Positions 9,715 to 18,547 of a DNA stretch of 64,000 nucleotides are shown here, piece by piece. The notes beneath the pieces are model-generated. The model was not told the DNA's origin. It worked only from the letters and a program-made list of their open reading frames with translations, and searched no databases. Source of the DNA: Streptomyces sp. NBC_00358 (lineage in GTDB: Bacteria > Actinomycetota > Actinomycetes > Streptomycetales > Streptomycetaceae); contig NZ_CP107976.1 of the NCBI RefSeq assembly GCF_036099295.1, positions 9,235,131-9,299,130 on the forward strand. Reading direction: 5' to 3'. A program made the position numbers and the translations under genes. Within the stretch, counting starts at the first letter, position 1. Each line of letters begins with the position of its first letter.

Positions 9715-10929
9715 ATGATCCGTGCGTACAAATTCCTGCTGCGGCCCACCGTCCGCCAAGGTCAGGCGCTCGCCGAGATGCTGCGCGACCACTGCTCCCT
9801 CTACAACGCGGCGTTGCAGGAACGCCGTGACGCCTGGCGGCACGTCTCGAGGAGCACCGTCAGGTACGGGATGCAGTCCGCGCAACTGAAGGAGATCCGG
9901 GCGTTCGACCCGGAGCGTCAGGGCCGCTGGTCGTTCTCCTCGCAGCAGGCCACCTTGCGCCGCCTGGACAAGGCGATGCAGGCGTTCTTCCGCCGCGTCA
10001 AGGCTGGACAGACGCCCGGTTACCCGCGCTTTCGCGGGGTGAGCTGGTTCGACACGGTGGACTTCCCCAGGGACGGGGACGGCTGCCGCTGGGACCCCAC
10101 TCCGCATGACCCGGTCACCCGGGTCCGCCTCCAGGGCGTCGGGCAGGTGAAGGTCCACCAGCACCGCCCGGTGGCCGGCAGGGTCAAAACCGTCTCCGTC
10201 AAGCGTGAGGGCCGTAAGTGGTTCGTCGTCCTGACTGTCGAGCAGGAACAGCCAAGGCCACTGCCCGCGACCGGCAGCGTGGTCGGGATCGACCTGGGCA
10301 TCGCGAACTTCCTCGCCGACTCGGGCGGCGTCTTCGTACCCAACCCGCGCCACGGCCGCCGCGCGGCCGCCAAGCTCCAAGCCGCACAGCAGGCCCTGTC
10401 CCGGTTCCCCCGCCGCAAGGCCAAAGACCGCACCGCCAACCACCGGCGCGCCGTGGAGAAAGTTGCCCAGCTCCACGGCAAGGTCCGCCGCCAACGGCTG
10501 GACCACGCGCACAAGACCGCCCTCCACCTGGTCCGCACACACGACGTCATCGCGCACGAAGACCTCAAGATCCGCAACATGAGCAGGGCCCCCGCACCGA
10601 AACCCGACCCCGACCAGACAGGCGCGTTCCTGCCCAACGGGGCAGCCGCCAAGGCCGGACTCAACAAGTCGATCAACGATGCCGGTTGGGGGGTGTTCCT
10701 GACGATCCTGCACGCCAAGGCTGAAAGCGCCGGACGAGAAGTGATCGCCGTCGACCCCCGCAACACCTCCCGCACCTGCCCCCACTGCGGGCACACCGCC
10801 AAAGAGAACCGGCCCACACAGGAAACGTTCCACTGCATCGCCTGCGGACACATTGCGCACGCCGACACAGTGGCAGCACTCAACGTTCTACGGGCCGGGC
10901 TGGTCCGTCGCAACGCCAACCTGGCATAG
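9715..10929 (+). CDS. tnpB: TnpB, RNA-guided nuclease-type IS accessory protein
   Basis: 404 residues from the ATG at 9715, after a G-rich GGAGGGGGG site. It has the TnpB order: N-terminal MIRAYKFLLRPT, a helical middle, then a RuvC-like nuclease split in three, with the first Asp in VVGIDLGIAN, Glu in HEDLKIRNM and the last Asp in HADTVAALNVL, interrupted by a four-Cys zinc finger (CPHC...CIAC). TnpB proteins are RNA-guided endonucleases using an omega-RNA from the element's 3' end and help retain the element. All three acidic residues are present. It is transcribed away from tnpA. Confidence 0.92.
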   Translation: MIRAYKFLLRPTVRQGQALAEMLRDHCSLYNAALQERRDAWRHVSRSTVRYGMQSAQLKEIRAFDPERQGRWSFSSQQATLRRLDKAMQAFFRRVKAGQTPGYPRFRGVSWFDTVDFPRDGDGCRWDPTPHDPVTRVRLQGVGQVKVHQHRPVAGRVKTVSVKREGRKWFVVLTVEQEQPRPLPATGSVVGIDLGIANFLADSGGVFVPNPRHGRRAAAKLQAAQQALSRFPRRKAKDRTANHRRAVEKVAQLHGKVRRQRLDHAHKTALHLVRTHDVIAHEDLKIRNMSRAPAPKPDPDQTGAFLPNGAAAKAGLNKSINDAGWGVFLTILHAKAESAGREVIAVDPRNTSRTCPHCGHTAKENRPTQETFHCIACGHIAHADTVAALNVLRAGLVRRNANLA

Positions 10930-10966
10930 CGAGAAGCCCCCGGCTTCAGCCGGGGGAGGAGTCACG
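10800..10966 (+). ncRNA. Possible omega-RNA overlapping the tnpB 3' end
   Basis: In known IS605 elements the TnpB guide RNA covers the end of tnpB and the right end, and its 3' part is the guide copied from flanking DNA. Here the right hairpin (10937-10956) lies just after the tnpB stop. The placement is inferred from the family; the RNA limits are not visible. Confidence 0.3.
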
Positions 10967-11126
10967 AGTGTCATGTCGGCCTCGTCCCGTCCCCTCGTCC
11001 GTCGACTGACGTCGGCAGCGCAGGCGGCCCAGGCCAGGCCCCGCCCAGGCCGAGACCGAACCCGCATCTGCGTCAGGGCCAGCTGGTTCCCGGGAAACCG
11101 TCGGCGGCGGTGACGTCCTTGCACGA

Positions 11127-11403
11127 GTGGCGGCTCGCGCGCACCTACTTGCGGACACCAGGCCGCTGCCCTCGGTGACCCCCTATGACCAATTGCTCCG
11201 CCCCCGCCGAACCAGCGTGGGGGAGCAGCACAGTGACCCTGCCCCGCCGGCGAGGCTTGACCGAACAGGCCGCCGACGCAGCCATCGACACCGCTTGTCG
11301 AATGCTGCGGCTGCCCTCGATCCGCAACGAGTTCTCCGACATCGCCGACCGGGCGGATGCTGCCGAGTGCGGCCCGTGCCGCCCCGTTAACGACTCCCAC
11401 TGA
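11127..11403 (+). pseudogene. IS21-family remnant (IstB N-terminal fragment)
   Basis: The segment LTEQAADAAIDTACRMLRLPSIRNEF at about 11256-11335 matches the N-terminus of IstB, the ATPase helper of IS21 elements. The frame then jumps from SDIADRAD directly to AAECGPC and stops, so the AAA core is absent. Just upstream, PLPSVTPYDQLL in another frame resembles an IstA C-terminal tail, which is the order expected in IS21. Only the junction of the two genes survives. Confidence 0.55.
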
Positions 11404-11645
11404 GCGCATAGGTGTGCCGGGCCCACCGGGACCCGGCACACACTTGAGTGAGATCCGTACGAACGAGTCCGCCGCCGTGCCGCGCCCGCCAGGATGGAGC
11501 GGTTGGCAATGTCACCCTTTCGCTGCCCGAGCGCCGTCGGCTGCGACCGACTGCGTGGCGGCTCCTCGGGCGGCTGCTGACTCCCGTGCCCGGCTTCGAT
11601 ACTCGCGAGCCGGGCACGGCAGGCAGGGGGCGGTGCTGCCGGGGC

Positions 11646-11894
11646 TCAGGCGTCGATGATGACGGGGATGATGAGGGGCCTGCGGCGGTAGGTGCGAAAC
11701 GCCCAGTTCGCCACGGCGCGGGCGATGAGCTGTTCGAGTTGGATCGCGTCCCCGATGCCTTCGTCGGCGGCGGTGGCCAGGGTCTTCTCGATGACGGGGA
11801 TGACCGGCTCGAAGGTGGTGTCGTCATGGGCGAAGCCGCGGGCCAGGAAGTCGGGGGCTTCGGCGAGGGCGCCGGTGTCGGCCGGCTCGGGGTG
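11646..11894 (-). pseudogene. Ribonuclease J C-terminal fragment
   Basis: The last ~80 codons read LARGFAHDD, LEQLIARAVANWAFRTYRRR and PLIIPVIIDA, the characteristic end of RNase J (metallo-beta-lactamase/beta-CASP ribonuclease). The catalytic HxHxDH part and the beta-CASP domain are absent; upstream sequence in the frame is unrelated. This is a translocated 3' end cut off near 11894, beside an ISL3 fragment. Confidence 0.65.
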
Positions 11895-11945
11895 TTGCCT
11901 GAAAACGAGCGGTGGCCTGTGTGGGGTGGCTGACAGTTCGGGGCC

Positions 11946-12200
11946 GTGGATGAACTCGTGCTCCAGGTGAAGGAGCTGCTCCTGCCGTCCGTCGACGACG
12001 TCGTGGTGCTGTCGGTGGACGTGAACATCGCGATAGTGCACGTTGACGTGTGCTGCACTGCGGCGGGTGCCGTGTGCCCGGGGTGCGGGACGTGGTCGAG
12101 CCGTGTTCACGGCTCCTACCTGCGGTTTCCTGCTGATGTACCCAGTGCCGGGCGAAGTGTCTTACTGCGGTTAAGAGTCCGCCGGTTCAACTGCCAGGAC
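11946..12200 (+). pseudogene. ISL3-family transposase, N-terminal fragment
   Basis: The first ~80 codons match the start of ISL3 transposases: a short helical leader, then the zinc-binding CPGCGTWSSRVHGSYLRF and the strand SVLLRLRVRRFNC. Sequence after about 12200 belongs to an esterase fragment on the other strand, so the element was truncated by recombination. Confidence 0.65.
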
Positions 12201-12204
12201 GCCG

Positions 12205-12570
12205 TATGGCGCAGGGACAGCAAGAACTCGGCGCCGTTGTTCGGGCAGGCGAGCAGCACCACCCGGCGGATCCTGCTCAGTTCGCGGCCCCTGCCCTCGG
12301 TGAGCATCCACGTCAGGTAGCGCTGGACGACGAGGCCGCCTTGGCTGTGGGCGAGCAGCATCAGCCGCCCGTATCCCTCCGCTTCGGTGGCCAGGTACTC
12401 CTTCAGGTCGTCGGCCACGATGTTGAGGTCGGGGAATGCGTGCGTCGGGTTCACCCGGATGAGGCCGGTGTCGTAACCGAACTTCAGGGAATCGACGAAG
12501 TCGAGATCGGTGTCGCCGTCCAGGAGATCCTGCAGCGGATCCCACACCCCAACCGGTCCCGGGCCGGACG
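12205..12570 (-). pseudogene. Alpha/beta hydrolase (lipase-like) internal fragment
   Basis: Visible are VWDPLQDLLDGDTDLDFVD, DDLKEYLATEAEGYGRLMLL and the nucleophile elbow AHSQGGLVVQRYL (GxSxG-type, catalytic Ser), followed by LLACPNNGAEFLLSL. The oxyanion region and N-terminus before VWDPLQ, and everything after the strand that follows the elbow, are missing, so the catalytic Asp and His are lost. The fragment ends where the ISL3 piece begins. Confidence 0.6.
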
Positions 12571-12718
12571 CAGCCGGTCTCCGGGGTGGGTCGTCCGGAC
12601 AGGGTGCACAGCCACGGCCGGGACCAGATCCAGCGCGTGGGGCGGTAGGGAGCACTGGTGGGTGGCTGCGAGGCGAAGTAGCCCCACTCTGGATGGGTTG
12701 GGGTGAGGGGGTCGCCGC

Positions 12719-13048
12719 TCACTCCGTTGAGTGGCCGTCGCGAGGGTGGAGGAATACTTCATCAACGTAGCACCAGGCCCATGGCTCGCCGCTTGGGTCC
12801 ATGGAACGCGCGAGGGGGTGGCCACTCGATGCGTAGTGGGCGGTGGCATGGGCGCCTGGCGCACTGTCGCTGCACCCGATGTGTCCGCAGGTCAGGCAGA
12901 GCCGCAGACGTGTCTCCTCGTGTCCCTGGACGAAGCACTCGGGACAAACGCGCCTTCGGGGCGCTGGTGCCGGGCTTGGAGCGGCGGCATGGGGACAGTC
13001 GCGGCCCTCCGGGCGGCCCCCGTCTGGTTGCACCACCCACTCGGTCAT
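12719..13048 (-). CDS. UBP-type zinc-finger protein
   Basis: 109 residues from an ATG at 13048 preceded by GAGAGG. The Cys/His pattern is that of the ZnF-UBP fold: DCPHA, then CPECF, LCLTCGHIGCSD, HATAHYASSGHP. The short form (about 90-110 residues) is common in Streptomyces, and its role in bacteria is unknown. Ubiquitin-processing partners are not expected. It is intact, standing alone between truncated genes, which suggests a small rearranged block. Confidence 0.82.
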   Translation of the reverse strand: MTEWVVQPDGGRPEGRDCPHAAAPSPAPAPRRRVCPECFVQGHEETRLRLCLTCGHIGCSDSAPGAHATAHYASSGHPLARSMDPSGEPWAWCYVDEVFLHPRDGHSTE

Positions 13049-13229
13049 GGTGTTGCCTCTCGATTGCTGGTGGAGTCACCAGTACTTCGCGAACGTAAGG
13101 ACAGGCGGATGCACAGCCGACGGCGGTCGTGACGGCCTCGGCGACGCTGCGCAGCAGCAGATGAGCGATGTCGAGGCGGTCGAGCGGCCAGAGGCGGAGT
13201 GTGGGACAGGGCAGTCCAGGCCAACCCGA

Positions 13230-13560
13230 CCCGCTTCGACGGGCCGGTGGGGTTTGTCGTGGGCCTCGATTTCCGGGGCTCCTTCATGTGGGCCAGGTCA
13301 TCGAGTACGCCGAGGACCTGGCCGACGCCGGTCTCCTGCACACCCACCCGGTCCGTGTCCTGGGCGTCGACGACTTCGCTCTGCGTAAGGGCGATACGTA
13401 CGCCACCCTCCTGGTGGTCGATCTGGAGGCCCGCCGACCACTCGACGTACTTGCGGGCCGGGACCCGCCGAGCCGCTGGCCGCATCGCTGCGCGGCGAAG
13501 ATCGCCCGGGCTGGCACCTACGCCGAGGGCGCAGCGTGGTCCGCGAGTACGCGGCCATCA
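13230..13560 (+). pseudogene. ISL3-family transposase, central fragment
   Basis: The segment VRVLGVDDFALRKGDTYATL (near 13360-13405), with the first catalytic Asp region of ISL3, and LEARRPLDVLAGRD are clear. Downstream the frame is shifted (WPHRCAAKIARAGTYAEGA). Upstream zinc-finger and downstream catalytic parts are missing. It could be the other half of the ISL3 element whose start lies at 11946, split by the esterase and zinc-finger block, or a separate copy. Confidence 0.6.
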
Positions 13561-13742
13561 GCAGCACCCGTTCCTTGAACAGGCTCCAGGGTCGGCCCCT
13601 GCGCACCGGTTGGCGACCTCACGTCGCAACGATGTGATCAGCCTTCCGGAATGACGCATCCAGCAGGGAGTTTGCTTGCTCAGCGAGACGCGGATGCTGG
13701 TCCAGTCCGGGGCGCCGATGTCCTGGGTTCCTTCGTAGTCCC

Positions 13743-14648
13743 CTAGGCAGTTTCGTTTGGATCAGGTGGTCGTTGGTCTGGGTGTGTCGTTAACAGATGC
13801 GCAGTGGGCGCGGATCGAGCCGTTGCTCCCGGACCGGACGCCGCAGCGGGGTGGTCGCTGGCGGGATCACCGAGAGGTGATCGACGCGATCGCGTTCAAG
13901 TTCCAGACCGGAACGCAGTGGGTCCACTTGCCGGACAGGTACGACAACTGGCGGGGTGTCTACAACCGGTTGCGGATGTGGGCTGTGGATGGCACCTGGG
14001 AACGCGTGTTCACCGCGCTGATCGCCCAGGCCGATGCGGACGACGACCTGGCCTGGGCCGTGTCGGTGGACTCCACGATCGTGCGGGCTCACCAGCACGC
14101 TGCTGGGCCCGCAAAAAAAGGGGCCCCGGCCGGCAAACCCGCCGACCACGCCATCGGCAGGTCCCGCGGCGGGCTGCCCACCAAGATCCACCTCGCGGCC
14201 GATGCCCGCTGTCGGCCCCTGGCGTTCGTCCTCACCGCCGGACAGGCCGGTGATGCACCCGCCTTCACCGCCGTCATGGCCCGCCTGCGCGTTCCTCGGC
14301 GACGAGGCCGTCCGCGCACCAGACCGGACGTGGTCCTGGCGGACAGGGCCTACTCGTCCCGCGCGATCCGCGACCATCTGCGCAAGCGCGGCATCCGGAC
14401 GGTGATTCCGGTCCCGGCGGACCAGCGCGGCCACCGCCTCCGACGGGGCAGTCGGGGCGGCAGACCGCCGGCCTTCGACCGCGAGATCTACAAGCAGCGC
14501 AACACCGTCGAACGGTGTATCAACCGCCTGAAGCAGTGGCGAGGCATCGCGACCCGCTACGAGAAGACCGCGACCGTCTACCTGGCCGGACTCCACATCG
14601 CAGGCATCTTCCTATGGTCCGCCCGGTGATCCAGACGAAGGTCCCTAG
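13743..14648 (+). mobile_element. IS5-family insertion sequence, complete
   Basis: A 906-bp element with imperfect inverted ends: about 22 bp, 17 matching, left 13743-13764 and right 14627-14648. CTAG is present at both ends, either as terminal bases or as the target duplication. It encodes one intact transposase. Its right end lies next to a truncated regulator gene. Confidence 0.78.
13766..14629 (+). CDS. IS5-family DDE transposase
   Basis: About 287 residues from the GTG at 13766; GGAT lies seven bases upstream, and an in-frame TTG at 13757 is an alternative. It shows the IS5/IS427-type order: LTDAQWARIEPLLPD, GGRWRDHREVIDAIAFK, GTQWVHLPDRY, first Asp in VSVDSTIVRAHQHA, GGLPTKIHLAAD, second Asp in VVLADRAYSS, and Glu in ERCINRLKQWRGIATRYEK. 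All catalytic residues are present. The whole protein is in one frame, unlike the related element at 18548, which needs a frameshift. An A7 run near 14110 could still allow slippage. Confidence 0.93.
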   Translation: MVVGLGVSLTDAQWARIEPLLPDRTPQRGGRWRDHREVIDAIAFKFQTGTQWVHLPDRYDNWRGVYNRLRMWAVDGTWERVFTALIAQADADDDLAWAVSVDSTIVRAHQHAAGPAKKGAPAGKPADHAIGRSRGGLPTKIHLAADARCRPLAFVLTAGQAGDAPAFTAVMARLRVPRRRGRPRTRPDVVLADRAYSSRAIRDHLRKRGIRTVIPVPADQRGHRLRRGSRGGRPPAFDREIYKQRNTVERCINRLKQWRGIATRYEKTATVYLAGLHIAGIFLWSAR

Positions 14649-14697
14649 CGCGGCCGCGTTCTCCTTGGGGGGCGGGGCCGCTTTTGTCCGGCCGGGG

Positions 14698-14985
14698 TCA
14701 GGCGTCGGGACGGCAGTCGTATGCGGCGAGCGTCGCTTTGTTCGTCGACGCGTCCTGGAAGACGAGCTCCCAAGCGCCGGTGTTGACGTCGAACTCTTTA
14801 CCGAAACCGACCCACTTGCCCGTCATACGACGGCCCGTCGGCTCAACAAGCACCTGGACCGCCCCGTGGTACCGGGCGCCCCGGTGATGCCCCTCGGTCG
14901 CCGTCTGCTCGGTCCACGTCCCGGTGGCGACGTGACCGTCCAGCTCCAGGTCCCACGCGCCGAGGATGAGGACCCGCTCGTCGTA
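14698..14985 (-). pseudogene. C-terminal fragment of an XRE-type regulator family protein
   Basis: The minus-strand frame ends WDLELDGHVATGTW, GARYHGAVQVLVEPTGRR, MTGKWVGFGKEFDVNTG, a sequence I recognise as the C-terminal half of a Streptomyces helix-turn-helix protein family. The DNA-binding N-terminus is missing. Upstream, from about 14985, the DNA belongs to a methyltransferase fragment on the opposite strand. Confidence 0.5.
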
Positions 14986-14991
14986 AAGCGC

Positions 14992-15123
14992 TGGGACTAC
15001 GAGCCCAAGGGCTGGGAGCGCCTGCTGAAGGAGCACGGCTCCACGGACGTGCGGGCCTCGGTGCTCGATACGCCGCCCGGCAAGCGCGAGGTCGGCACGC
15101 TCGTCGTCCAGGCCCGCGCGTAA
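14992..15123 (+). pseudogene. Methyltransferase C-terminal fragment
   Basis: The last 43 codons, starting WDYEPKGWERLLKEHG and ending GTLVVQARA, look like the tail of a class I SAM-dependent methyltransferase. The Rossmann core and SAM motif are absent. It abuts the regulator fragment tail to tail at ~14985-14992, so this is a recombination scar. Confidence 0.45.
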
Positions 15124-15166
15124 CCCTCTGAGCGGGGACCAGGCTCCGGCTGAAGCTTCGTCCCCG

Positions 15167-16210
15167 TCATCCGTCAGGCTGATCAGGGCGAGTTCGGATG
15201 TGCGGCCTTCGCGCTTGGGCCGCCTTCGCGCCGTCGCGGTCCCGACGAAGCAGGGCTGCGCCGAGCGGAGTGACGGTATGGAGGACCGCCGGGCCGATCC
15301 GTCGACTGGTTGTCAGTCCAGCCTCCTGGAGTACGGAGGCGTGCCGGCTCGCGGTGGAAGGCGAAACCCCCAGGGCGTGGGCGAGCTCTCCTGTGGTCAG
15401 ACCGTCCGCGGCACACCTGAGGACACGTGCTCGTGTGACTCCAAGAAGTGCCCCGAGGGGCGCTCCCTCATCGAGGCGGGGGTCCTGCGGCACGGGCGCA
15501 TGGTTCAACGGATACGAGAGAACTGGCGGCAGCTCGGCGTTCGCCAGTGCGACCGGGGTGCCCCACAGGAAGTACGTCGGAACGATCCGGAGCCCCCGTC
15601 CCCGTAGGTGAAGGTCGCGTTCCGTTCTGTAGTCCACTTCGAGTATCGGTTCGCGCCACCGAATGCGTGGCCCCAGGCTCGACAGCACCCCCTCGATCCC
15701 GCTGGTCAGCAGAGTACGTGCGAGAAGGCTCCGGTGCGCGATGAGGCCACTGTCCATGTGTTCCGTGAAGGGCGCGACCGCGACCGCGTGGTAGCGACGG
15801 ATCAGGTCGGTGAGCCCTCGCCGCTCGACCGGCCGGCCCAGCCGCAGAGCCCAGGACGGCACGCCGCGCACACGGTCGAGGAGAGCTATCTCATGGAGCA
15901 CGTCCTGCCGGGGCGGACGAAGGATGCCGTCAATTCCCGACTCAAGACCACCCTCCGACTCCGGGGGCGTCAGGAAGTCGGGCAGGTACGGCCCGAGCGG
16001 ATACAGGGAGAGCAGCACCTCCCGTACGGGACGGGCGAGTCCGGCAGTACCCAGGTCGACACGGACCGTCCGGTGCCAAGCGGCGAACTGACTGCGGCCC
16101 GTGCGGGACTGAAGACGGTGAAGCGTTGCGAGCACCTCCCACATCGGGTCAGGCTGCGCGGCAACACGGATGCGAGCGAGATCGACCTCGGTGAAGTGAA
16201 TACGGAGCAC
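15167..16210 (-). CDS. ArsR/MarR-like winged-helix transcriptional regulator
   Basis: 347 residues from a GTG at 16210, chosen because GAGGGGAG lies four bases upstream and homology starts at LRIHFTEVDLARIRVA. The first ~250 residues form a sensor-like domain common in Streptomyces (DUF5937-like). The last ~90 form a winged helix: LRCAADGLTTGELAHALGVSPSTASRHASVLQEAGLTTSRR, with the recognition helix in SPSTASRHASVL. It is divergent from a secreted protein gene and may regulate it. The ligand is unknown. Confidence 0.8.
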   Translation of the reverse strand: MLRIHFTEVDLARIRVAAQPDPMWEVLATLHRLQSRTGRSQFAAWHRTVRVDLGTAGLARPVREVLLSLYPLGPYLPDFLTPPESEGGLESGIDGILRPPRQDVLHEIALLDRVRGVPSWALRLGRPVERRGLTDLIRRYHAVAVAPFTEHMDSGLIAHRSLLARTLLTSGIEGVLSSLGPRIRWREPILEVDYRTERDLHLRGRGLRIVPTYFLWGTPVALANAELPPVLSYPLNHAPVPQDPRLDEGAPLGALLGVTRARVLRCAADGLTTGELAHALGVSPSTASRHASVLQEAGLTTSRRIGPAVLHTVTPLGAALLRRDRDGAKAAQARRPHIRTRPDQPDG

Positions 16211-16357
16211 GCGACTCCCCTCGAAAGCCTCCTTGTTTGCACTCAGCCGCAAGAGTGTGTCCCCGCCGACGCGTGCGTGCCAAGGTTCCGCAAGGCCAAC
16301 TGGCCCCAGTGACCCGAATCCGACGGTCCACCGTCACCTGAACCAGGAGGAACTCCC

Positions 16358-16888
16358 GTGAACTCGAAGTCATCCAGGCTTGCTGCCTGCACAATCGGTG
16401 CCCTGACCGCCACCGTCCTCGCGGTGAGTGCCACCCCGGCGTCCGCGAGCGGTAGCTACAGCGGCCTGGCCTATGTCTACGGCGGCGGAGTCTTCGCCGA
16501 CGACTGGGACAACGAAGGCATTGTGGACACCACTCACAACAAGCAGTCCAACGCCACCTGCCTGTGGCAGAAGGTCCTCTGGGCCGACGGCGAACTCGCC
16601 GCTTCCGGTATCGACGGCGACTTCGGGAGCAACACGGCCGCCGCGACAGCGCGGTGGCAGACCAAGTTCCAAGTACCCAGCGACGGCTCCGCCGGCGAGA
16701 AGACGTGGACCGCGGCGGGCAATTGGCTGCGCAACTCCGACTACCTGCCGAGCGGCAACACCGTGGCCTACTACATCGGCACCAGCTACACCATCAGTCT
16801 CTCGCGCGACAGCGACGGCTACTACCACTTCACCGACGGAGACGGCAGCGGGCGCATCGCAGGCTACAACTACCGCACCTGCAGCTAA
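16358..16888 (+). CDS. Secreted peptidoglycan-binding-domain protein
   Basis: 176 residues from the GTG at 16358, with AGGAGG eight bases upstream. Residues 1-31 are a signal peptide ending ATPASASG. Residues ~65-125 resemble the peptidoglycan-binding-1 fold: CLWQKVLWADGELAASGIDG, DFGSNTAAATARWQTKFQV, and DGSAGEKTWTAA. The Tyr-rich tail ends in RTCS. It is probably exported and cell-wall bound; no catalytic domain is seen. Confidence 0.85.
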   Translation: MNSKSSRLAACTIGALTATVLAVSATPASASGSYSGLAYVYGGGVFADDWDNEGIVDTTHNKQSNATCLWQKVLWADGELAASGIDGDFGSNTAAATARWQTKFQVPSDGSAGEKTWTAAGNWLRNSDYLPSGNTVAYYIGTSYTISLSRDSDGYYHFTDGDGSGRIAGYNYRTCS

Positions 16889-16956
16889 GGGCCGCACGAT
16901 CGCTGCGAGGCCCGGGCCTGCAGCACGTACCCACGTCACGTTGTCGCTCGTGACGT

Positions 16957-18547
16957 CTAGTACTCCAGCAGGATTTCGCTGTCTGACCTGGTCTTTCGCC
17001 GGGTGGCGGGAGTGTAGCGGGACTTCGGTCGTGCGGGGGCGGTCTCACGGAGACCGCCCCTCGATCATGTGACAACGCTGCAGGTAGTGACAGCGGCGGG
17101 GCAGCCTCCGAGGGTGATCACCGAGTATGCCGCCGCGCAGTGGGACCTCGAACTGGACGATCTCTTCCTGACTATCGGGCACCGCTTCGGCCGAGTCGAG
17201 CTTCGTCGCCGCATGCGCGACTACGTACGTGGGCTGCTCGCCCCGGTGGCCCGCAAGAACAGCTGGCAGTTGGCCGAGCAGGCTGGCCACCGCACGCCCG
17301 ACGGCCTGCAGCACCTCCTCGCCGGAGCGAAGTGGGAGCCCGATGACATTCGCGACGACCTGCAGGAATACGTCGCCGACAAGCTCGGCGAGAACGACGG
17401 CGTGCTGATCATCGACGACACCGGGTTCATCAAGAAGGGCAGTACCTCCGCCGGGGTCCAGCGCCAGTACTCCGGAACCGCCGGCCGCACCGAGAACTGT
17501 CAGATCGGCGTCTTCGGCGCCTACGCCTCGGCCCGTGGCCGGGCTCTGGTCGACCGTGAGCTCTACCTCCCGAAGTCGTGGACCGAGGACCGGGAACGCT
17601 GCCGCACCGCAAGGGTCCCCGACGAGCGGGAGTTCGCCACCAAGGGCGAACTGGCCCGGCATATGGTGCTGCGGGCCCTCGCCTCACCGCTGCCCATCGC
17701 GTGGGTCACCGCGGATTCCGCCTACGGTCAGGACAACCGATTCCGTCGGCTGCTGGAACAGTCGGGTGTCGGCTACGTGCTGGCTGTGCCCAAGTCGCAG
17801 TTCAGCGTGGGCTGTTCACGGATCGAGGGTCTGTTCGCGCAGGCCCCGGACGAGGCGTGGGAGAAGATCTCATGCGGCAACGGCGCGAAGGGGCCCCGCG
17901 TCTACCACTGGGCAGCAGTACGGCTGCCGGCCGTCGCCGAGTTCGACTATCAGGGCGAGGTCCCCCATCGAATGCGATGGGCACTGGCCCGGCGCAGCAT
18001 CAGCAAGCCCGACGAGATCGCCTACTACCTCGCCTACGCACCGCTTCAGGTCACCGTCCAGGAGCTGGTGCGGGTCGCCGGCACACGCTGGGCGATCGAG
18101 GAGTGCTTCCAGGCCGCGAAGAACGAATGTGGCCTGGACCAGTACGAAGTCCGCCGCTACGTGGGCTGGTATCGGCACATCACTTTGGCCATGCTGGCGC
18201 ACGCCTTCCTGTCCGCCACGGCATACCAGCCCTGGGAAAAGGGGGCGGAACAGGTGAGACAACCGGGGCCGTCGGGCTCACAGTGGCGGAGGTTCGGCGA
18301 CTCCTGGCAGCTTGTCGTGCCCGACCCCCGCACCTGAGCGGACACCGCGGACGACACCACGCGCTGAGCTGGTCGAACTGGCGCCGCCGACGCCAAGCAG
18401 TCGCCCGCCGCTGTCACTACCTGCGGCGTTGTCGCACGATCGAGGGGCGGTCTCCGTGAGACCGCCCCCGCACGACCGAAGTCCCGCTACACTCCCGCCA
18501 CCCGGCGAAAGACCAGGTCAGACAGCGAAATCCTGCTGGAGTACTAG
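16957..18547 (+). mobile_element. IS701-family insertion sequence, copy 1
   Basis: A 1591-bp element bounded by CTAG, consistent with the YTAR target of IS701. Its two ends are inverted repeats of roughly 140 bp with only a few mismatches, unusually long for an IS. Each end contains an 11-bp hairpin with an ACG loop (17036-17060 on the left) that could block outside transcription. It encodes an intact transposase. Copy 2 at 19548 is its exact reverse. Confidence 0.9.
17069..18337 (+). CDS. IS701-family transposase
   Basis: 422 residues from the GTG at 17069, inside the long terminal repeat. The protein has the IS701 DDE layout: Asp in VLIIDDTGFIKKG, then GRTENCQIGVFGAYASARG, second Asp in WVTADSAYGQDN, and Glu in WAIEECFQAAKNECGLDQYE with RHITLAMLAHAFL after it. 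All catalytic residues are present. The translation is identical to that of the inverted copy at 19758-21026, implying very recent duplication or gene conversion. It moves the element into YTAR targets. Confidence 0.94.
   Translation: MTTLQVVTAAGQPPRVITEYAAAQWDLELDDLFLTIGHRFGRVELRRRMRDYVRGLLAPVARKNSWQLAEQAGHRTPDGLQHLLAGAKWEPDDIRDDLQEYVADKLGENDGVLIIDDTGFIKKGSTSAGVQRQYSGTAGRTENCQIGVFGAYASARGRALVDRELYLPKSWTEDRERCRTARVPDEREFATKGELARHMVLRALASPLPIAWVTADSAYGQDNRFRRLLEQSGVGYVLAVPKSQFSVGCSRIEGLFAQAPDEAWEKISCGNGAKGPRVYHWAAVRLPAVAEFDYQGEVPHRMRWALARRSISKPDEIAYYLAYAPLQVTVQELVRVAGTRWAIEECFQAAKNECGLDQYEVRRYVGWYRHITLAMLAHAFLSATAYQPWEKGAEQVRQPGPSGSQWRRFGDSWQLVVPDPRT

Larger units (their letters stand above)
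9141..10966. mobile_element. IS200/IS605-family element with tnpA and tnpB
   Basis: Two divergent genes, tnpA (minus) and tnpB (plus), lie between subterminal hairpins rather than terminal inverted repeats, as in this family. The left hairpin is 9155-9172 (8-bp arms) and the right one 10937-10956 (9-bp arms); both close on the same CTTCAG core. Such elements move as single-stranded DNA through a Tyr HUH transposase. The exact ends are not defined by a duplication, so my coordinates are approximate. It has inserted in the 3' end of the nucleotidyltransferase gene. Confidence 0.8.

Noticed and set aside
9667..10860. Long N-terminal extension of the tnpA frame
   Set aside because: It is antisense to tnpB, and the true TnpA start at 9666 matches the family start and length.
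10930..10960. Intrinsic terminator after tnpB
   Set aside because: The hairpin shares its CTTCAG core with the left-end hairpin, so it is better read as the IS605 right end, although it may also terminate transcription.
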